Below are positions 1 to 6,980 of a stretch of DNA of 36,104 nt, one piece after another; within the stretch, counting starts at the first letter, position 1; each line of letters begins with the position of its first letter. The notes beneath the pieces are model-generated. The model did not search any database and was not told where the DNA came from. It saw nothing but the letters and a program-made list of their open reading frames with translations. A program made the position numbers and the translations under genes. The DNA comes from REEB426 sp964551975 (GTDB lineage Bacteria; Actinomycetota; Actinomycetes; S36-B12): assembly GCA_964551975.1 (NCBI GenBank), contig CAZKFI010000019.1, forward strand, positions 1 to 36,104, read 5' to 3'.

Positions 1-5
1 GCACC

Positions 6-1070
6 ATGGAGCGACTCAGGTACGCCGACAAGCTCACCGGTGAGCAGGCCGCACTCATGTCTGTGATCCGCAACGTACCGCGATTTGAGGTGACCGGGCC
101 CGCGGGATCAGGGAAGACTTGGATGGCGATTCAGCAGGCCCGACGTTGGGCCGCTGCAGGGGAGCGCGTTGCCTACCTCAGTTACACCAGAGGTGTCGTG
201 GAGTTGATTCGACGATCCATGGCGGACGCTCCGGAGAACGAGCAACCGGCCTGGATCGGCACCTACTTTCTGCTGGCGGCGCTCTGGGGCATTCGCCCGA
301 ACGATGGCGATGATGCTGACTTCTGGAGGCGTCGCGGGCCAATAGAGATGCTTGACCACGCCCGCAATCTGGACGATGCCGAACGCTTCACCGCACTGGT
401 CGTGGACGAAGCACAGGACTTCGCTGACTCCTGGTGGCCGGCCCTGCTTGCCGCGAGTACTGCGGATGCGAAGGTCGCCGTGTTTCGCGATGACCAGCAG
501 GCCGTGTTCACGCAGCGACGCGGCCGACCCGAAATTGACCTGGTGCCCCTAGTGCTCCGGGAGAACCTGCGAAACGCCAGTGAGATCGTCGAAACGTTTC
601 GGCATCTGATTGACGGTGAGATCGCCAGCCGCTCCGGTAGCGGCTTTCCCCTCGAATACGTGAGCTGCACCCCTAGCACGGTGGAGGAGGTGACAGACAG
701 CGTCGTCGCTGACCTCGTTGATCAGCGCGGATGGCTTCCCGAACACGTCGTCGTCCTCACGACGCAACATCGACACCCAGTGCAAAGGGAGTATCAGGAC
801 AAGCAGGCTTACTGGAACGATCTATGGGACAGCGAAGACGTCTTCTACTCCACCGTCGCCGGATTCAAAGGCCTCGAGCGACCTGCGGTGGTGCTCATGG
901 TTGACGGGTTCCACGCAGACCTAGACCCACGCAACGTCCTGTACACCGGGATGAGTCGCGCCCGGGACCTGCTCGTGGTGGTCGGCCCGGAGGATCTGCT
1001 CGCGCAGGTGGGTGGCAAGAAACTGCACCGGCGCTTGCTCCACCATGAGCGGGTGCTGCCCCCTGGGTGA
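6..1070 (+). CDS. SF1 (UvrD/Rep-like) helicase-type ATPase, possibly 5'-truncated by the window
   Basis: The product is a P-loop ATPase of helicase superfamily 1. Motif I (Walker A) GPAGSGKT is at residues 31-38, motif Ia-like VAYLSYTRG at about 55-63, and Walker B VVDEAQDF at about 132-139. A motif III-like stretch VAVFRDDQQAVF is at about 157-168, a motif V-like GFKGLERPAVVLM lies near residue 280, and a motif VI-like GMSRARDLLVVVG is near the C-terminus. The N-terminal LTGEQ resembles a Q-motif. At 354 residues it is short for the family. Relatives often carry an N-terminal NERD-type nuclease domain, so the ATG at 6 may be internal to a longer gene starting outside the window. It probably unwinds or remodels nucleic acid in the cytoplasm; a role in repair or defence is only inference. 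The 3' end abuts a decayed vapC remnant on the other strand. Confidence 0.8.
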   Translation: MERLRYADKLTGEQAALMSVIRNVPRFEVTGPAGSGKTWMAIQQARRWAAAGERVAYLSYTRGVVELIRRSMADAPENEQPAWIGTYFLLAALWGIRPNDGDDADFWRRRGPIEMLDHARNLDDAERFTALVVDEAQDFADSWWPALLAASTADAKVAVFRDDQQAVFTQRRGRPEIDLVPLVLRENLRNASEIVETFRHLIDGEIASRSGSGFPLEYVSCTPSTVEEVTDSVVADLVDQRGWLPEHVVVLTTQHRHPVQREYQDKQAYWNDLWDSEDVFYSTVAGFKGLERPAVVLMVDGFHADLDPRNVLYTGMSRARDLLVVVGPEDLLAQVGGKKLHRRLLHHERVLPPG

Positions 1071-1326
1071 GGCCGCTGCGCTCAGCGTCGCACGCTCGGC
1101 ATCGACGGCGATCACATCGACACCGAGGGCCTATACGTATATGAGCGCGTACCTATATATAGGTGTCGAAGGCGCCCGGTCTGCGTGAGTCGAGCACGAT
1201 TGCGGCCTCCGCGAACGAAACTGCGCTCATGCGCAGGGGTTGCGCATCCTTCAAGAGCGTGATGAGGTCCTCAGCGGCCGGTTCACCCAAGCAGATAGCG
1301 ACCGCCACAGAGGAGTCAATGATCAT
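1071..1326 (-). pseudogene. Decayed VapC-type PIN-domain toxin
   Basis: Read from the ATG at 1326, the frame gives 57 residues that match a PIN-domain toxin N-terminus. It begins MIIDSSVAVAICLGEP, with the metal-binding Asp at position 4, and continues with an LRMSAVSFAEAAIVLDSRR-type helix. It ends at a TAG (1153-1155) inside an AT-rich palindromic patch. About 30 bases on, in another frame, ALGVDVIAVDAERATLSAAA continues the same fold. After that, the similarity stops at about 1072, beside the helicase stop codon. The normal C-terminal half with the other acidic residues is missing. The ATG overlaps the TGA of the upstream vapB-like fragment (ATGA), as in working vapBC pairs. I infer a dead toxin gene truncated by a rearrangement. 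Confidence 0.65.
1132..1163. repeat. AT-rich palindrome pair interrupting vapC remnant
   Basis: Two perfect palindromes, TATACGTATA (1132-1141) and CCTATATATAGG (1152-1163), are separated by a short GC-rich spacer. They make an AT-rich island in GC-rich surroundings. It falls between the two in-frame pieces of the vapC remnant and supplies the stop codon that ends the first piece. It could be a small insertion or footprint, or a regulatory site acquired after decay. Confidence 0.5.
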
Positions 1327-1466
1327 CTGGGCATGCCGGTTTGGGGATCGTAGAGATCTCCGATGGCGTCACTGTTTGGGGTGAGCCTGAGTTCTCGGGC
1401 GGAAGTCATCAGCCCGGTGAGGGCCTGGCGCCGGGCTATGCGCCGGTGGCCGTGCTCAGCCACCAT
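1323..1466 (-). CDS. VapB-like antitoxin fragment (47 residues)
   Basis: A 47-residue frame starts at ATG 1466, has an in-frame TAG just upstream, and ends at a TGA that overlaps the vapC remnant start. Its C-terminus, DAIGDLYDPQTGMPR, resembles the acidic tail that ends in YDxxGLPR in VapB antitoxins of the PSK-transcription-factor type, which wraps the PIN toxin. The usual N-terminal DNA-binding half is absent because the family is normally about 80-90 residues. It is therefore either a truncated relic or a very short antitoxin. Since the partner toxin is broken, a relic is more likely. Confidence 0.5.
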   Translation of the reverse strand: MVAEHGHRRIARRQALTGLMTSARELRLTPNSDAIGDLYDPQTGMPR

Positions 1467-1639
1467 CTACCTTTCATGCACAACATGGCTAGTTGCTGCC
1501 CCGCCCCAACATGCCGTTGACCGCCAATGACGAGTCCGGCCAAGTGGAGTTGGGGGCGCAGTACGCCGAGCAAAGCAGCCATCGTCGCCACGTGGCACGA
1601 CGACGTGCTCCAGCGTCGGCGCAGGAGCCGTGACTCAGC
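1467..1639. other. No recognisable gene
   Basis: This stretch lies between the vapB-like and mazF-like relics. Short frames exist on both strands, but none gave a family I recognise. It may hold the decayed antitoxin of the mazF relic. Confidence 0.4.
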
Positions 1640-1782
1640 TTGATCGAGCTCGGGTATGTCGAGATAGACCGGCGGGCTTCGAGACGGACAAGTTTTTTGT
1701 GGTGGTGTCGAACAACGCACGCAACCGTCGTCTCGATAGTGCACTCAGTGCGCCCACCCTGGGGGCAGCTGGGGAGGCCTGA
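1640..1782 (+). pseudogene. Decayed MazF/PemK-family toxin fragment
   Basis: Two adjacent frames join into one MazF-like stretch. The first, from the TTG at 1640, gives IELGYVEID. The second, entered by restoring one base near 1668, gives PAGFETDKFFVVVSNNAR followed by NRRLDSALSAP. The motif [FV]VVVSNxARN is characteristic of the core strand and loop of PemK/MazF endoribonucleases. The homologous part ends near 1755 and the frame stops at a TGA (1780-1782), so the C-terminal half is missing. No initiator with a Shine-Dalgarno sequence is visible. This is a relic, on the opposite strand to the vapBC relic next door. Confidence 0.55.
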
Positions 1783-1842
1783 AAGCGGCACTCAGTCTTC
1801 GATGAGGTGGTGCGTGCGCCAAAAGAGGTCAGGAGAAACGAA

Positions 1843-1902
1843 ATGAGGGAACCCACATTGTGCGATCACCCCAGCGCGTCGTTGGGTACGGTCAGAAGGT
1901 AG
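1843..1902 (+). CDS. Possible 19-residue leader peptide
   Basis: A small frame starts at ATG 1843, has an AGGAG at 1831-1835 with 7 bases spacing, and ends at TAG 1900-1902, shortly before the secreted protein gene. The ribosome binding site is better than that of the downstream gene. It has no known homology and may be fortuitous. Confidence 0.2.
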   Translation: MREPTLCDHPSASLGTVRR

Positions 1903-1936
1903 GTGTCGGAATTTCTTCGTGAGGATGGTGAGGGTG

Positions 1937-2554
1937 ATGGTACGTAGGGTCCGCATCAGTCGCATGGGTTTCCCGGCGCTGACCAGCCTTGTTGTGCTGA
2001 GTCTCGTCACCGTCCAGCCTGCAAACGCAGACCAGTGGCAGCAGCCGACACCGGCAAGCTTCTGGTCCAATGCGTCGGCGGCAGCGGCCTCAACGGTGTA
2101 CGCCCCGTCAACTGCAGCACTGCGTGCTGCCCGGGCGGGGCAGTTAGATTTCGCCACTTCGGGGTTGACGATGTACTGCAAGGGGCAGTGGAGCGTCGAC
2201 GCGATCTATGGCGACCGTGCTCTGACCATTCAGCAGGGCGTCGACAACGGGACGGGTGAATCCCCGTGCGTCGGGGATGGACCCGGCGCAGGCGCGGACA
2301 CGACCGGGACCAAGGTCAACGTCGCAGGCAGTCAGTTTGAGGTCTACTTCCAGGGATGCCAGGAAGGTGTGAGCGATTCGCAGCAAAACGGCCTGCCCGA
2401 GGCGACCTGCCCGGCCGCCAAAGCTTCTTACGCGGCATTCGGACGGCTACCCGCGGTCGGCGCGAAGAAGGCCACGTTCATGCAACTCCAGTCGCTGGGC
2501 ATGACACGCCAGCAGATCAGCCGAGTGATCCGCTCCCTGCGCGCGGTGAGCTAG
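1937..2554 (+). CDS. Secreted protein of unknown function
   Basis: I do not recognise the family. The frame is open from GTG 1919, but ATG 1937 is a better start, giving about 205 residues. A basic N-terminus is followed by a hydrophobic stretch (LTSLVVLSLVTV) and a likely signal peptidase site at ANA-DQ, so the mature protein is exported. The mature part is Ala/Ser-rich at first and then holds four cysteines (MYCKGQW, SPCVGDG, FQGCQEG, ATCPAAK) that could form two disulfides. The C-terminal third (MQLQSLGMTRQQISRVIRSL) looks like an amphipathic helical hairpin. Upstream lies only relic sequence, and a deaminase relic follows on the opposite strand. A role in the envelope is inference. Confidence 0.7.
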   Translation: MVRRVRISRMGFPALTSLVVLSLVTVQPANADQWQQPTPASFWSNASAAAASTVYAPSTAALRAARAGQLDFATSGLTMYCKGQWSVDAIYGDRALTIQQGVDNGTGESPCVGDGPGAGADTTGTKVNVAGSQFEVYFQGCQEGVSDSQQNGLPEATCPAAKASYAAFGRLPAVGAKKATFMQLQSLGMTRQQISRVIRSLRAVS

Positions 2555-2681
2555 GCGTTCATGGAGTACTGGCTTCCTGTTCTTGCTTTCACCGATAACA
2601 ACGGTGTTCACGCGATACAGAACCGCGGCGCCCGCGCACATCAGGCAGGCTGACATGGTTGTAGAGCACCGCCGACTTACC
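2552..2681 (-). pseudogene. Relic of a zinc-dependent cytosine/nucleoside deaminase
   Basis: On the minus strand, GKSAVLY (from 2681) is followed, after a frame break consistent with a 2-base loss at ACAC near 2660, by TTMSACLMCAGAAVLY and then RVNTVVIGESKN. This is the zinc-binding [PA]CxMCxGA block and following strand of the cytidine/cytosine deaminase superfamily, in which the two cysteines bind Zn. The His-Ala-Glu half that should precede it is not found, and the similarity fades by about 2580, just before the neighbouring gene's stop. It is a dead fragment, closest in feel to the yeast-type cytosine deaminase/tRNA-adenosine deaminase group. Confidence 0.6.
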
Positions 2682-2696
2682 CCAGTGAGAAGCCGA

Positions 2697-3128
2697 TCAG
2701 ATCGTGTTGGGTGGATGCGGGCGGGAGCGCCGCAGCCACCACAACCCCACGATCGGGAGTACCAGCGGGATGAGGAGGTACCCGGCTCCGTAGTAGGACC
2801 AGACGGTGGCACGTGGGAACAGTGCGGGGTCAATGACGCTCAGCGTGCCAACGATGAGGACGCCGGCAAGTTCAAAACCGATGGCCAAGGTAGCAATTCG
2901 GCGTCCTCGATCCCCCAATCCGAGGGCGACGGTCGCGATGATGTAGACCACGGCGGCGACAGCGGAAAGCAGGTAGGCCACCGGGGCTTCGTCGAACCTC
3001 GTCACGAGCTGCACTACGGACCGCGAAGTCGCACCGATTGCGAAGATCGCATAGATCACCACGAGTAGCCGCGAGAGGCCGCGGGCGCGTTCAGGCAACG
3101 CCGGCCCAAACTTGCTGTATCCGCACAA
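2697..3128 (-). CDS. Integral membrane protein, second of a coupled pair
   Basis: The frame gives 143 residues from ATG 3128, with about four hydrophobic segments (LLVVIYAIFAIGAT, YLLSAVAAVVYIIATVAL, IGFELAGVLIVGTLSVI, YLLIPLVLPIVGLWWL). The ATG would overlap the upstream gene by 38 bases. A TTG at 3098, overlapping that gene's stop, would give 133 residues and tighter coupling; I cannot decide between them. Membrane protein pairs of this look are common in actinobacteria, but I know of no assigned function. The sequence RFDEAPVAYLLS between helices 1 and 2, and DPALFPRATVWS before the last helix, look conserved rather than random, so this is a real gene. Confidence 0.75.
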   Translation of the reverse strand: MCGYSKFGPALPERARGLSRLLVVIYAIFAIGATSRSVVQLVTRFDEAPVAYLLSAVAAVVYIIATVALGLGDRGRRIATLAIGFELAGVLIVGTLSVIDPALFPRATVWSYYGAGYLLIPLVLPIVGLWWLRRSRPHPPNTI

Positions 3129-3453
3129 CGAGGACCGGCATAACCAGCCCGACGACCATCACGATCGCCGAGCCGATCCGCGTTTGATCTCCCCGGGTCC
3201 ACCACCACGACCCAATCGGGATAAGGGGGCTGAATATGAGGTAGCCGACAAACTCCAAGCGAGCGAACTCACGGTCAGTGCCCAGCATCTGCACAATGCC
3301 GCCAATCGCGAAGATGATGAACATCGCGGCCAGCACTAACTGGCTGGCGTGGAGTGCTCGACTCATCGGACGGCCGACCACGAGGTGCACCAAGGCCCAC
3401 ACGGCCATAACTAACCCCACCGCAATGGTGGCATTCGCGAACAGACCGGTCAC
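3091..3453 (-). CDS. Integral membrane protein, first of a coupled pair
   Basis: The frame gives 120 residues from GTG 3453, with four predicted membrane helices (ATIAVGLVMAVWALVHLVV, LVLAAMFIIFAIGGIVQML, VGYLIFSPLIPIGSWWW, AIVMVVGLVMPVLVVRI). A charged loop, GTDREFARLEF, sits between helices 2 and 3. The stop overlaps the next gene, so the two are probably translated together and may form a heteromeric membrane complex. The function is unknown. The weak ribosome binding site and the GTG start leave the exact N-terminus uncertain. Confidence 0.75.
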   Translation of the reverse strand: MTGLFANATIAVGLVMAVWALVHLVVGRPMSRALHASQLVLAAMFIIFAIGGIVQMLGTDREFARLEFVGYLIFSPLIPIGSWWWTRGDQTRIGSAIVMVVGLVMPVLVVRIQQVWAGVA

Positions 3454-3606
3454 CCGGGCATTCTCTCACTGTCCGTTCCGACCAGCGCTGGCAAATTAAT
3501 ATGGACGCAGAGATCCCCTGCGTACCGTGGATCTAGCGCCCGACCATGGTTCCAGGCAAGGACACGCAGTAGGTTTTCGTTGACGTTCCGAGCAATGGCG
3601 GTGGAT

Positions 3607-3951
3607 ATGGCGCAGTACCTCATCTTTTTCAATCAGCAGTGGGTAGGTGACCACCCCGCCGAGTGGTACGAGGATCGCGGGGTGCTGGCGCGAGCAGTCG
3701 TCAAAGAGATGGAGGTGGCGGGCGTGCTCCGCTTTGCCGATGGACTCGTGGAGGAGATTGATGAGGCATTCTTCGCGGACCCCACAGGCGGAGGGGTTCA
3801 ATTCGGTAGTGGACCCTATGCGCGAACTGAGCAGTTTGTGGGTGGGCTGACCATCGTCGACGTGCATGATGACGAGGCAGCCCGGTACTGGGCCGGTCGG
3901 ATTGCCGAGGCGTGCGGCTGGCCCCAGGAGGTACGGCGGTTCAAGTCTTGA
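3607..3951 (+). CDS. YCII-family (YciI-like) protein
   Basis: The protein is small, 114 residues from ATG 3607; an upstream ATG at 3595 is possible. The N-terminus MAQYLIFFNQQW is typical of YCII/DGPF-domain proteins. The central part (QFGSGPYARTEQFVGGLTIV) matches the DGPF region, where the ferredoxin-like fold carries a conserved loop before 'GG-hydrophobic strand'. The end (DDEAARYWAGRIAEACGWPQEVRRF) matches the helix and strand 'A..WA...P.a..G.vEVRpF'. Members act as small cytoplasmic enzymes or accessory dimers, often beside sigma factors of the ECF41 type; no sigma factor is present here. The substrate is unknown. Confidence 0.8.
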   Translation: MAQYLIFFNQQWVGDHPAEWYEDRGVLARAVVKEMEVAGVLRFADGLVEEIDEAFFADPTGGGVQFGSGPYARTEQFVGGLTIVDVHDDEAARYWAGRIAEACGWPQEVRRFKS

Positions 3952-4092
3952 CCGCGAAGTGACACAGTTTCGTTCGTGAGCAGGGAGACAACCGAACCGA
4001 CAGGTACGCGATGGTCTGGACTGCTATTCGTTGCGGGGAGCCGCTAATCACCGTGGTAGCAGGTGCAGAAGGTTTGAGGGGAATCCCCCGAG

Positions 4093-5325
4093 CTAGCGAC
4101 CAGTCGTACCGGCGTCATGCACCTCGTCAGCGGCCCGGATACCGCTGCGAAGTGCACCTTCCATGAGTCCTGCCCATTCACCCGCCGTGTGTTCACCCGC
4201 GATATGCACCCGACCCATCGGTCTGCGTACCAGCGCTTCGTCGCCTGGCTCAGTTTTTGCACTCGGGGCTGAGTAGGCGAAGGTCGCCCATGGGTCGTCA
4301 TCCCAGGTGCTGAGCAGCGCTTGGTTACTCAGCAGGTCGAGATCCGCACGTAGCGATTCCACAGCAGCAAGCCAATGTTGTAGGCCGGTGTCGAGCCGAA
4401 GACCGGCGAGTGCACCGGGCGACCCGCTGAAGCAGTGCACCACCGGTTGCACCTGGCCACTGCCGTCGGTTGCCGTCCAGCACCAGAAGCGATGCGGAAC
4501 ATCCATCACGGCACTGGGTACCGGCCTTACCTTCAGTGGCACATGCAGTTTCGCCGCATGTCCCCGTGCAAGGCGCGCCATTGCATGGCGTTGAGCTTGT
4601 GGCAGGCCTGGCTGGAGGTTCAAGGTCTCCAGCAACGGGAGCGGCAGGGTGAGCACAACGCGATCAGCCCGCAGCGCGCCATGCGGCAGCATCACGTCAA
4701 CACCACGTTCATCTACCAGGACACTGGTAACCGAGCTGTTCAGTGTGAGGCGATCCCCTAGTCCGGCAGCTAGCGCGTGCGCGATGCCCTGGTTTCCGCC
4801 GGCGATGCGTGCAGTCGGCTGTGGCTGGACCGATGCCGCGGCACCGAGGAGCACTCGTGCGGAGAGCAGCTCTTCGGATGTGGCCCAACTGATGGCCGCA
4901 CGTGCGGCGAGAACCTGAGATTCAGTGGGGAACTGTGGATGACTATCCAGAAACTCACGCAGGCTGGTGTGCGGGGAAGACGCGACCACAGCAGGTTGTA
5001 AGGCTCTCGCAGCGGCGGCAACCTGCTCGGCGGACACCTGTGGACTCGTGCCACGCGGCTCGCGCACGTAATAAGACATGGTTGATGGCGCAGCAGTGAG
5101 ATTGAAGCGATGGATCATCGTGTGGAGGGAGTCGTAGCCGTCAAGCACGAACTCGGCACCGCGTTCGATGACCGTATCGGCGCGTCCAGGGATGAGTTCC
5201 TGTGACCACACTCGGCCACCAACTCGACCACGGGCCTCAATCACGGAGACGTCGTGTCCGAGTGTCACGAGGCGGTCGGCACAGGCCAGACCAGCGAAAC
5301 CAGCCCCGATGACCAGCACACGCAT
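4093..5325 (-). CDS. FAD-dependent (flavin) monoamine oxidase family protein
   Basis: The product (410 residues) oxidises an amine, or another carbon-nitrogen or carbon-carbon substrate, with FAD. The dinucleotide-binding Rossmann motif GAGFAGLACA is at residues 7-16, with the ribose-binding Glu at 30 (VIEARGRVGGRV, the GG doublet following). A mid-protein GGNQGIAHALAAGL segment contacts FAD in relatives. The C-terminal FAD-binding block GRVHIAGEHTAGEWAGLM is complete. No signal peptide is seen, so it acts in the cytoplasm. Start ATG 5325 has no Shine-Dalgarno sequence but has a TAGCAT box six bases upstream, suggesting a leaderless mRNA. It is divergent from the lipoprotein gene. The distant amine cluster at 9-19 kb suggests related physiology, but a shared substrate is unproven. 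Confidence 0.85.
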   Translation of the reverse strand: MRVLVIGAGFAGLACADRLVTLGHDVSVIEARGRVGGRVWSQELIPGRADTVIERGAEFVLDGYDSLHTMIHRFNLTAAPSTMSYYVREPRGTSPQVSAEQVAAAARALQPAVVASSPHTSLREFLDSHPQFPTESQVLAARAAISWATSEELLSARVLLGAAASVQPQPTARIAGGNQGIAHALAAGLGDRLTLNSSVTSVLVDERGVDVMLPHGALRADRVVLTLPLPLLETLNLQPGLPQAQRHAMARLARGHAAKLHVPLKVRPVPSAVMDVPHRFWCWTATDGSGQVQPVVHCFSGSPGALAGLRLDTGLQHWLAAVESLRADLDLLSNQALLSTWDDDPWATFAYSAPSAKTEPGDEALVRRPMGRVHIAGEHTAGEWAGLMEGALRSGIRAADEVHDAGTTGR

Positions 5326-5331
5326 GGAGGA

Positions 5332-5337
5332 ATGCTA
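5332..5337 (-). promoter_or_regulatory. Possible -10 box for a leaderless amine oxidase mRNA
   Basis: TAGCAT on the minus strand (TANNNT form) ends six bases before ATG 5325, and no Shine-Dalgarno sequence is present. This is the spacing expected when transcription starts at the initiator codon, as is common in actinobacteria. The -35 element is not obvious. Confidence 0.35.
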
Positions 5338-5433
5338 GATCCGCATACCCGGGGTGGATTGGGCGTCGGGCGTGCCCTTAGCGCGTCAGCGGGTTCAGGT
5401 TGCAGTCCGGCAGCAGTGGCGCAGACTGGCGGG

Positions 5434-6252
5434 ATGCGATGTTCTTCAATTCTGACCCCGGTCGGTGCGCTACTCACAGGCGTCGTCCTGATCTCGGGAT
5501 GTGCTGCGCAGCCGACGTCTGTCGAGGCATCAAGCGCCACTGAGAGCTCGCTACGGCTGGAACCAGCTGTTGACCACGTGCACGGGGCAGTCATGCACGA
5601 TGGCGTTCTGTTGCTGGGCACCCATAGTGGTCTGGTGGAAGTTGATCTGAACACTGGCGAAACTCGCCGCAGGGGCTCTGCGCAGGATGACCTCATGGGC
5701 CTTGCCTCAAACGGAGCTCAGCTGATTGCGAGCGGTCATCCCGGTGCGGGCTCTGAACTTCCCGACCCGCTGGGACTGATCCGAAGCCAGGATGCTGGCT
5801 CAACCTGGCAACCCGTGTCACTAACCGGGCAGGTTGACTTCCACGGGCTCGCAGCTGACTCATCCCTGATTGCTGGCATTGGAACGGCAGATGGAGTGCT
5901 GATCTCGCAGGATGGTGGCGCTACCTGGAGTGCTACTGGAATTACTGATGCTCTCTCGCTGGCATGGTTTCAGGGCGCATTGTGGATTGCCACTGACGGT
6001 GGTCTCCTCACCTGGCGTGCTGGCGTCATTGGACGAGCATCGAATACTGCTCAGTCAGCAATAGCCCTTACCGTCGACAGCAGCGGATCGGCGCTCTGGG
6101 CGGTGGCCCCCGACGGCAGTGTTATGCGCACTACAGACGGCTCAACCTGGGAGCGACGCGGCTCCGTGAACGAACTTGAGGCACTTGCGGCAACTGCGGA
6201 TACCGCCTATGCGATCACCTCGAGCCGCGTCACATTCATCGGCAACGACTAA
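5434..6252 (+). CDS. BNR-repeat lipoprotein (F510_1955-type beta-propeller)
   Basis: The gene encodes 272 residues from ATG 5434; the longer frame from 5254 would run into the divergent amine oxidase and hide the signal peptide. The signal peptide ends in a lipobox (LISGCA), so the protein is lipid-anchored outside the membrane. The mature part begins DHVHGAVMHDGVLLLGTHSG, and three Asp-box (BNR) motifs follow: SQDAGSTW, SQDGGATW and TTDGSTW. These mark blades of a beta-propeller similar to sialidase-like proteins. The order DHVHG..., LGTHSGL, ASGHPG matches the actinobacterial 'F510_1955 family glycosylhydrolase' group as I remember it. The enzymatic residues of true sialidases are not evident, so it may only bind a ligand. 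Confidence 0.8.
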   Translation: MRCSSILTPVGALLTGVVLISGCAAQPTSVEASSATESSLRLEPAVDHVHGAVMHDGVLLLGTHSGLVEVDLNTGETRRRGSAQDDLMGLASNGAQLIASGHPGAGSELPDPLGLIRSQDAGSTWQPVSLTGQVDFHGLAADSSLIAGIGTADGVLISQDGGATWSATGITDALSLAWFQGALWIATDGGLLTWRAGVIGRASNTAQSAIALTVDSSGSALWAVAPDGSVMRTTDGSTWERRGSVNELEALAATADTAYAITSSRVTFIGND

Positions 6253-6321
6253 CTGCCCTTCTAGCCGACGACCACGCTTCGACAACACAGCAAGCTGTTC
6301 CTCTCATGCGCACACATGAAT

Positions 6322-6360
6322 GAACCCCTTGACTACGTGGGTCACGCAGTCAAGGGGTTC
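6322..6360. terminator. Bidirectional hairpin between convergent genes
   Basis: A perfect 13-base inverted repeat (arms 6322-6334 and 6348-6360, arm sequence GAACCCCTTGACT) with a 13-base loop sits between the stops of the two convergent lipoprotein genes. No long T-run follows in either direction, so it may work as a weak or Rho-assisted terminator for both. Confidence 0.65.
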
Positions 6361-6368
6361 ACCTAGAA

Positions 6369-6980
6369 CTACTTGTTCAGCAGGGTGTTCGGGTCTACGT
6401 CGGGCGGCAAGATGACCGCATCAATGACGTGAATCACGCCGTTATCGGCGACCACATCTGCCTGAATGACCTTGGCGTTATTGATGGTCACCCCATCGGC
6501 TGTGGAAAGCGTGACGCTTTGTCCCTCAACCGTTGCAACGTCACCATCGGTCACATCAGCGGCCATGACCGCACCCGGAACCACGTGGTACGTCAAGATC
6601 TTGGTCAGCGTTTCCTTGTTCTCCGGCAGCAGCAGAGCGTCGAGCAATCCGGGTGGGAGTGCGGCGAACGCGGCGTCATTCGGTGCGAAGACAGTGAAGG
6701 GCCCCTCACCATTCAGGGTGTCAACAAGTCCGGCTGCACCCAGCGCTGTGACGAGCGTGCTGAATCCTTCGGTGCTCGAAGCCACGTCAACGACGGTTCC
6801 CATGCCGGTTTCTGCAGCAGAATCGCCATCCATGGCTCCCGCTGAGGCGCCCGCTTCCGCACTTGCTACTGCAGAACTCTCCATGGCCGCATCATCGGTA
6901 GAACTTGTGCAAGCCGTCATAGTCAACGCCACGGCAGCTACTGCTACCGCCGCAAACGTTGTTCCTCGCTTCATCTTCAT
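6369..6980 (-). CDS. Fasciclin (FAS1) domain lipoprotein
   Basis: The protein has 203 residues from ATG 6980, chosen because AAGGAGAAGTA precedes it at proper distance; the upstream extension of the frame lacks a signal. The N-terminus has a signal peptide with a lipobox-like LTMTAC, then an Ala/Ser-rich linker. One FAS1 domain fills the rest. Its H1 motif GPFTVFAPNDAAFAAL is clear, followed by the YHVVPG strand and the H2-like NGVIHVIDAVILPP near the C-terminus. FAS1 proteins such as the mycobacterial MPT70/MPT83 group act in adhesion or surface interactions. It is convergent with the BNR lipoprotein and shares the terminator hairpin. Confidence 0.92.
   Translation of the reverse strand: MKMKRGTTFAAVAVAAVALTMTACTSSTDDAAMESSAVASAEAGASAGAMDGDSAAETGMGTVVDVASSTEGFSTLVTALGAAGLVDTLNGEGPFTVFAPNDAAFAALPPGLLDALLLPENKETLTKILTYHVVPGAVMAADVTDGDVATVEGQSVTLSTADGVTINNAKVIQADVVADNGVIHVIDAVILPPDVDPNTLLNK

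Noticed and set aside
2583..3068. A 161-codon plus-strand open frame rich in charged residues
   Set aside because: It is antisense to the membrane protein gene and deaminase relic; its composition reflects the reverse complement of membrane helices.
5254..5433. An N-terminal extension of the BNR lipoprotein by 60 codons
   Set aside because: It overlaps the divergent amine oxidase and would bury the signal peptide and lipobox; ATG 5434 is the sensible start.
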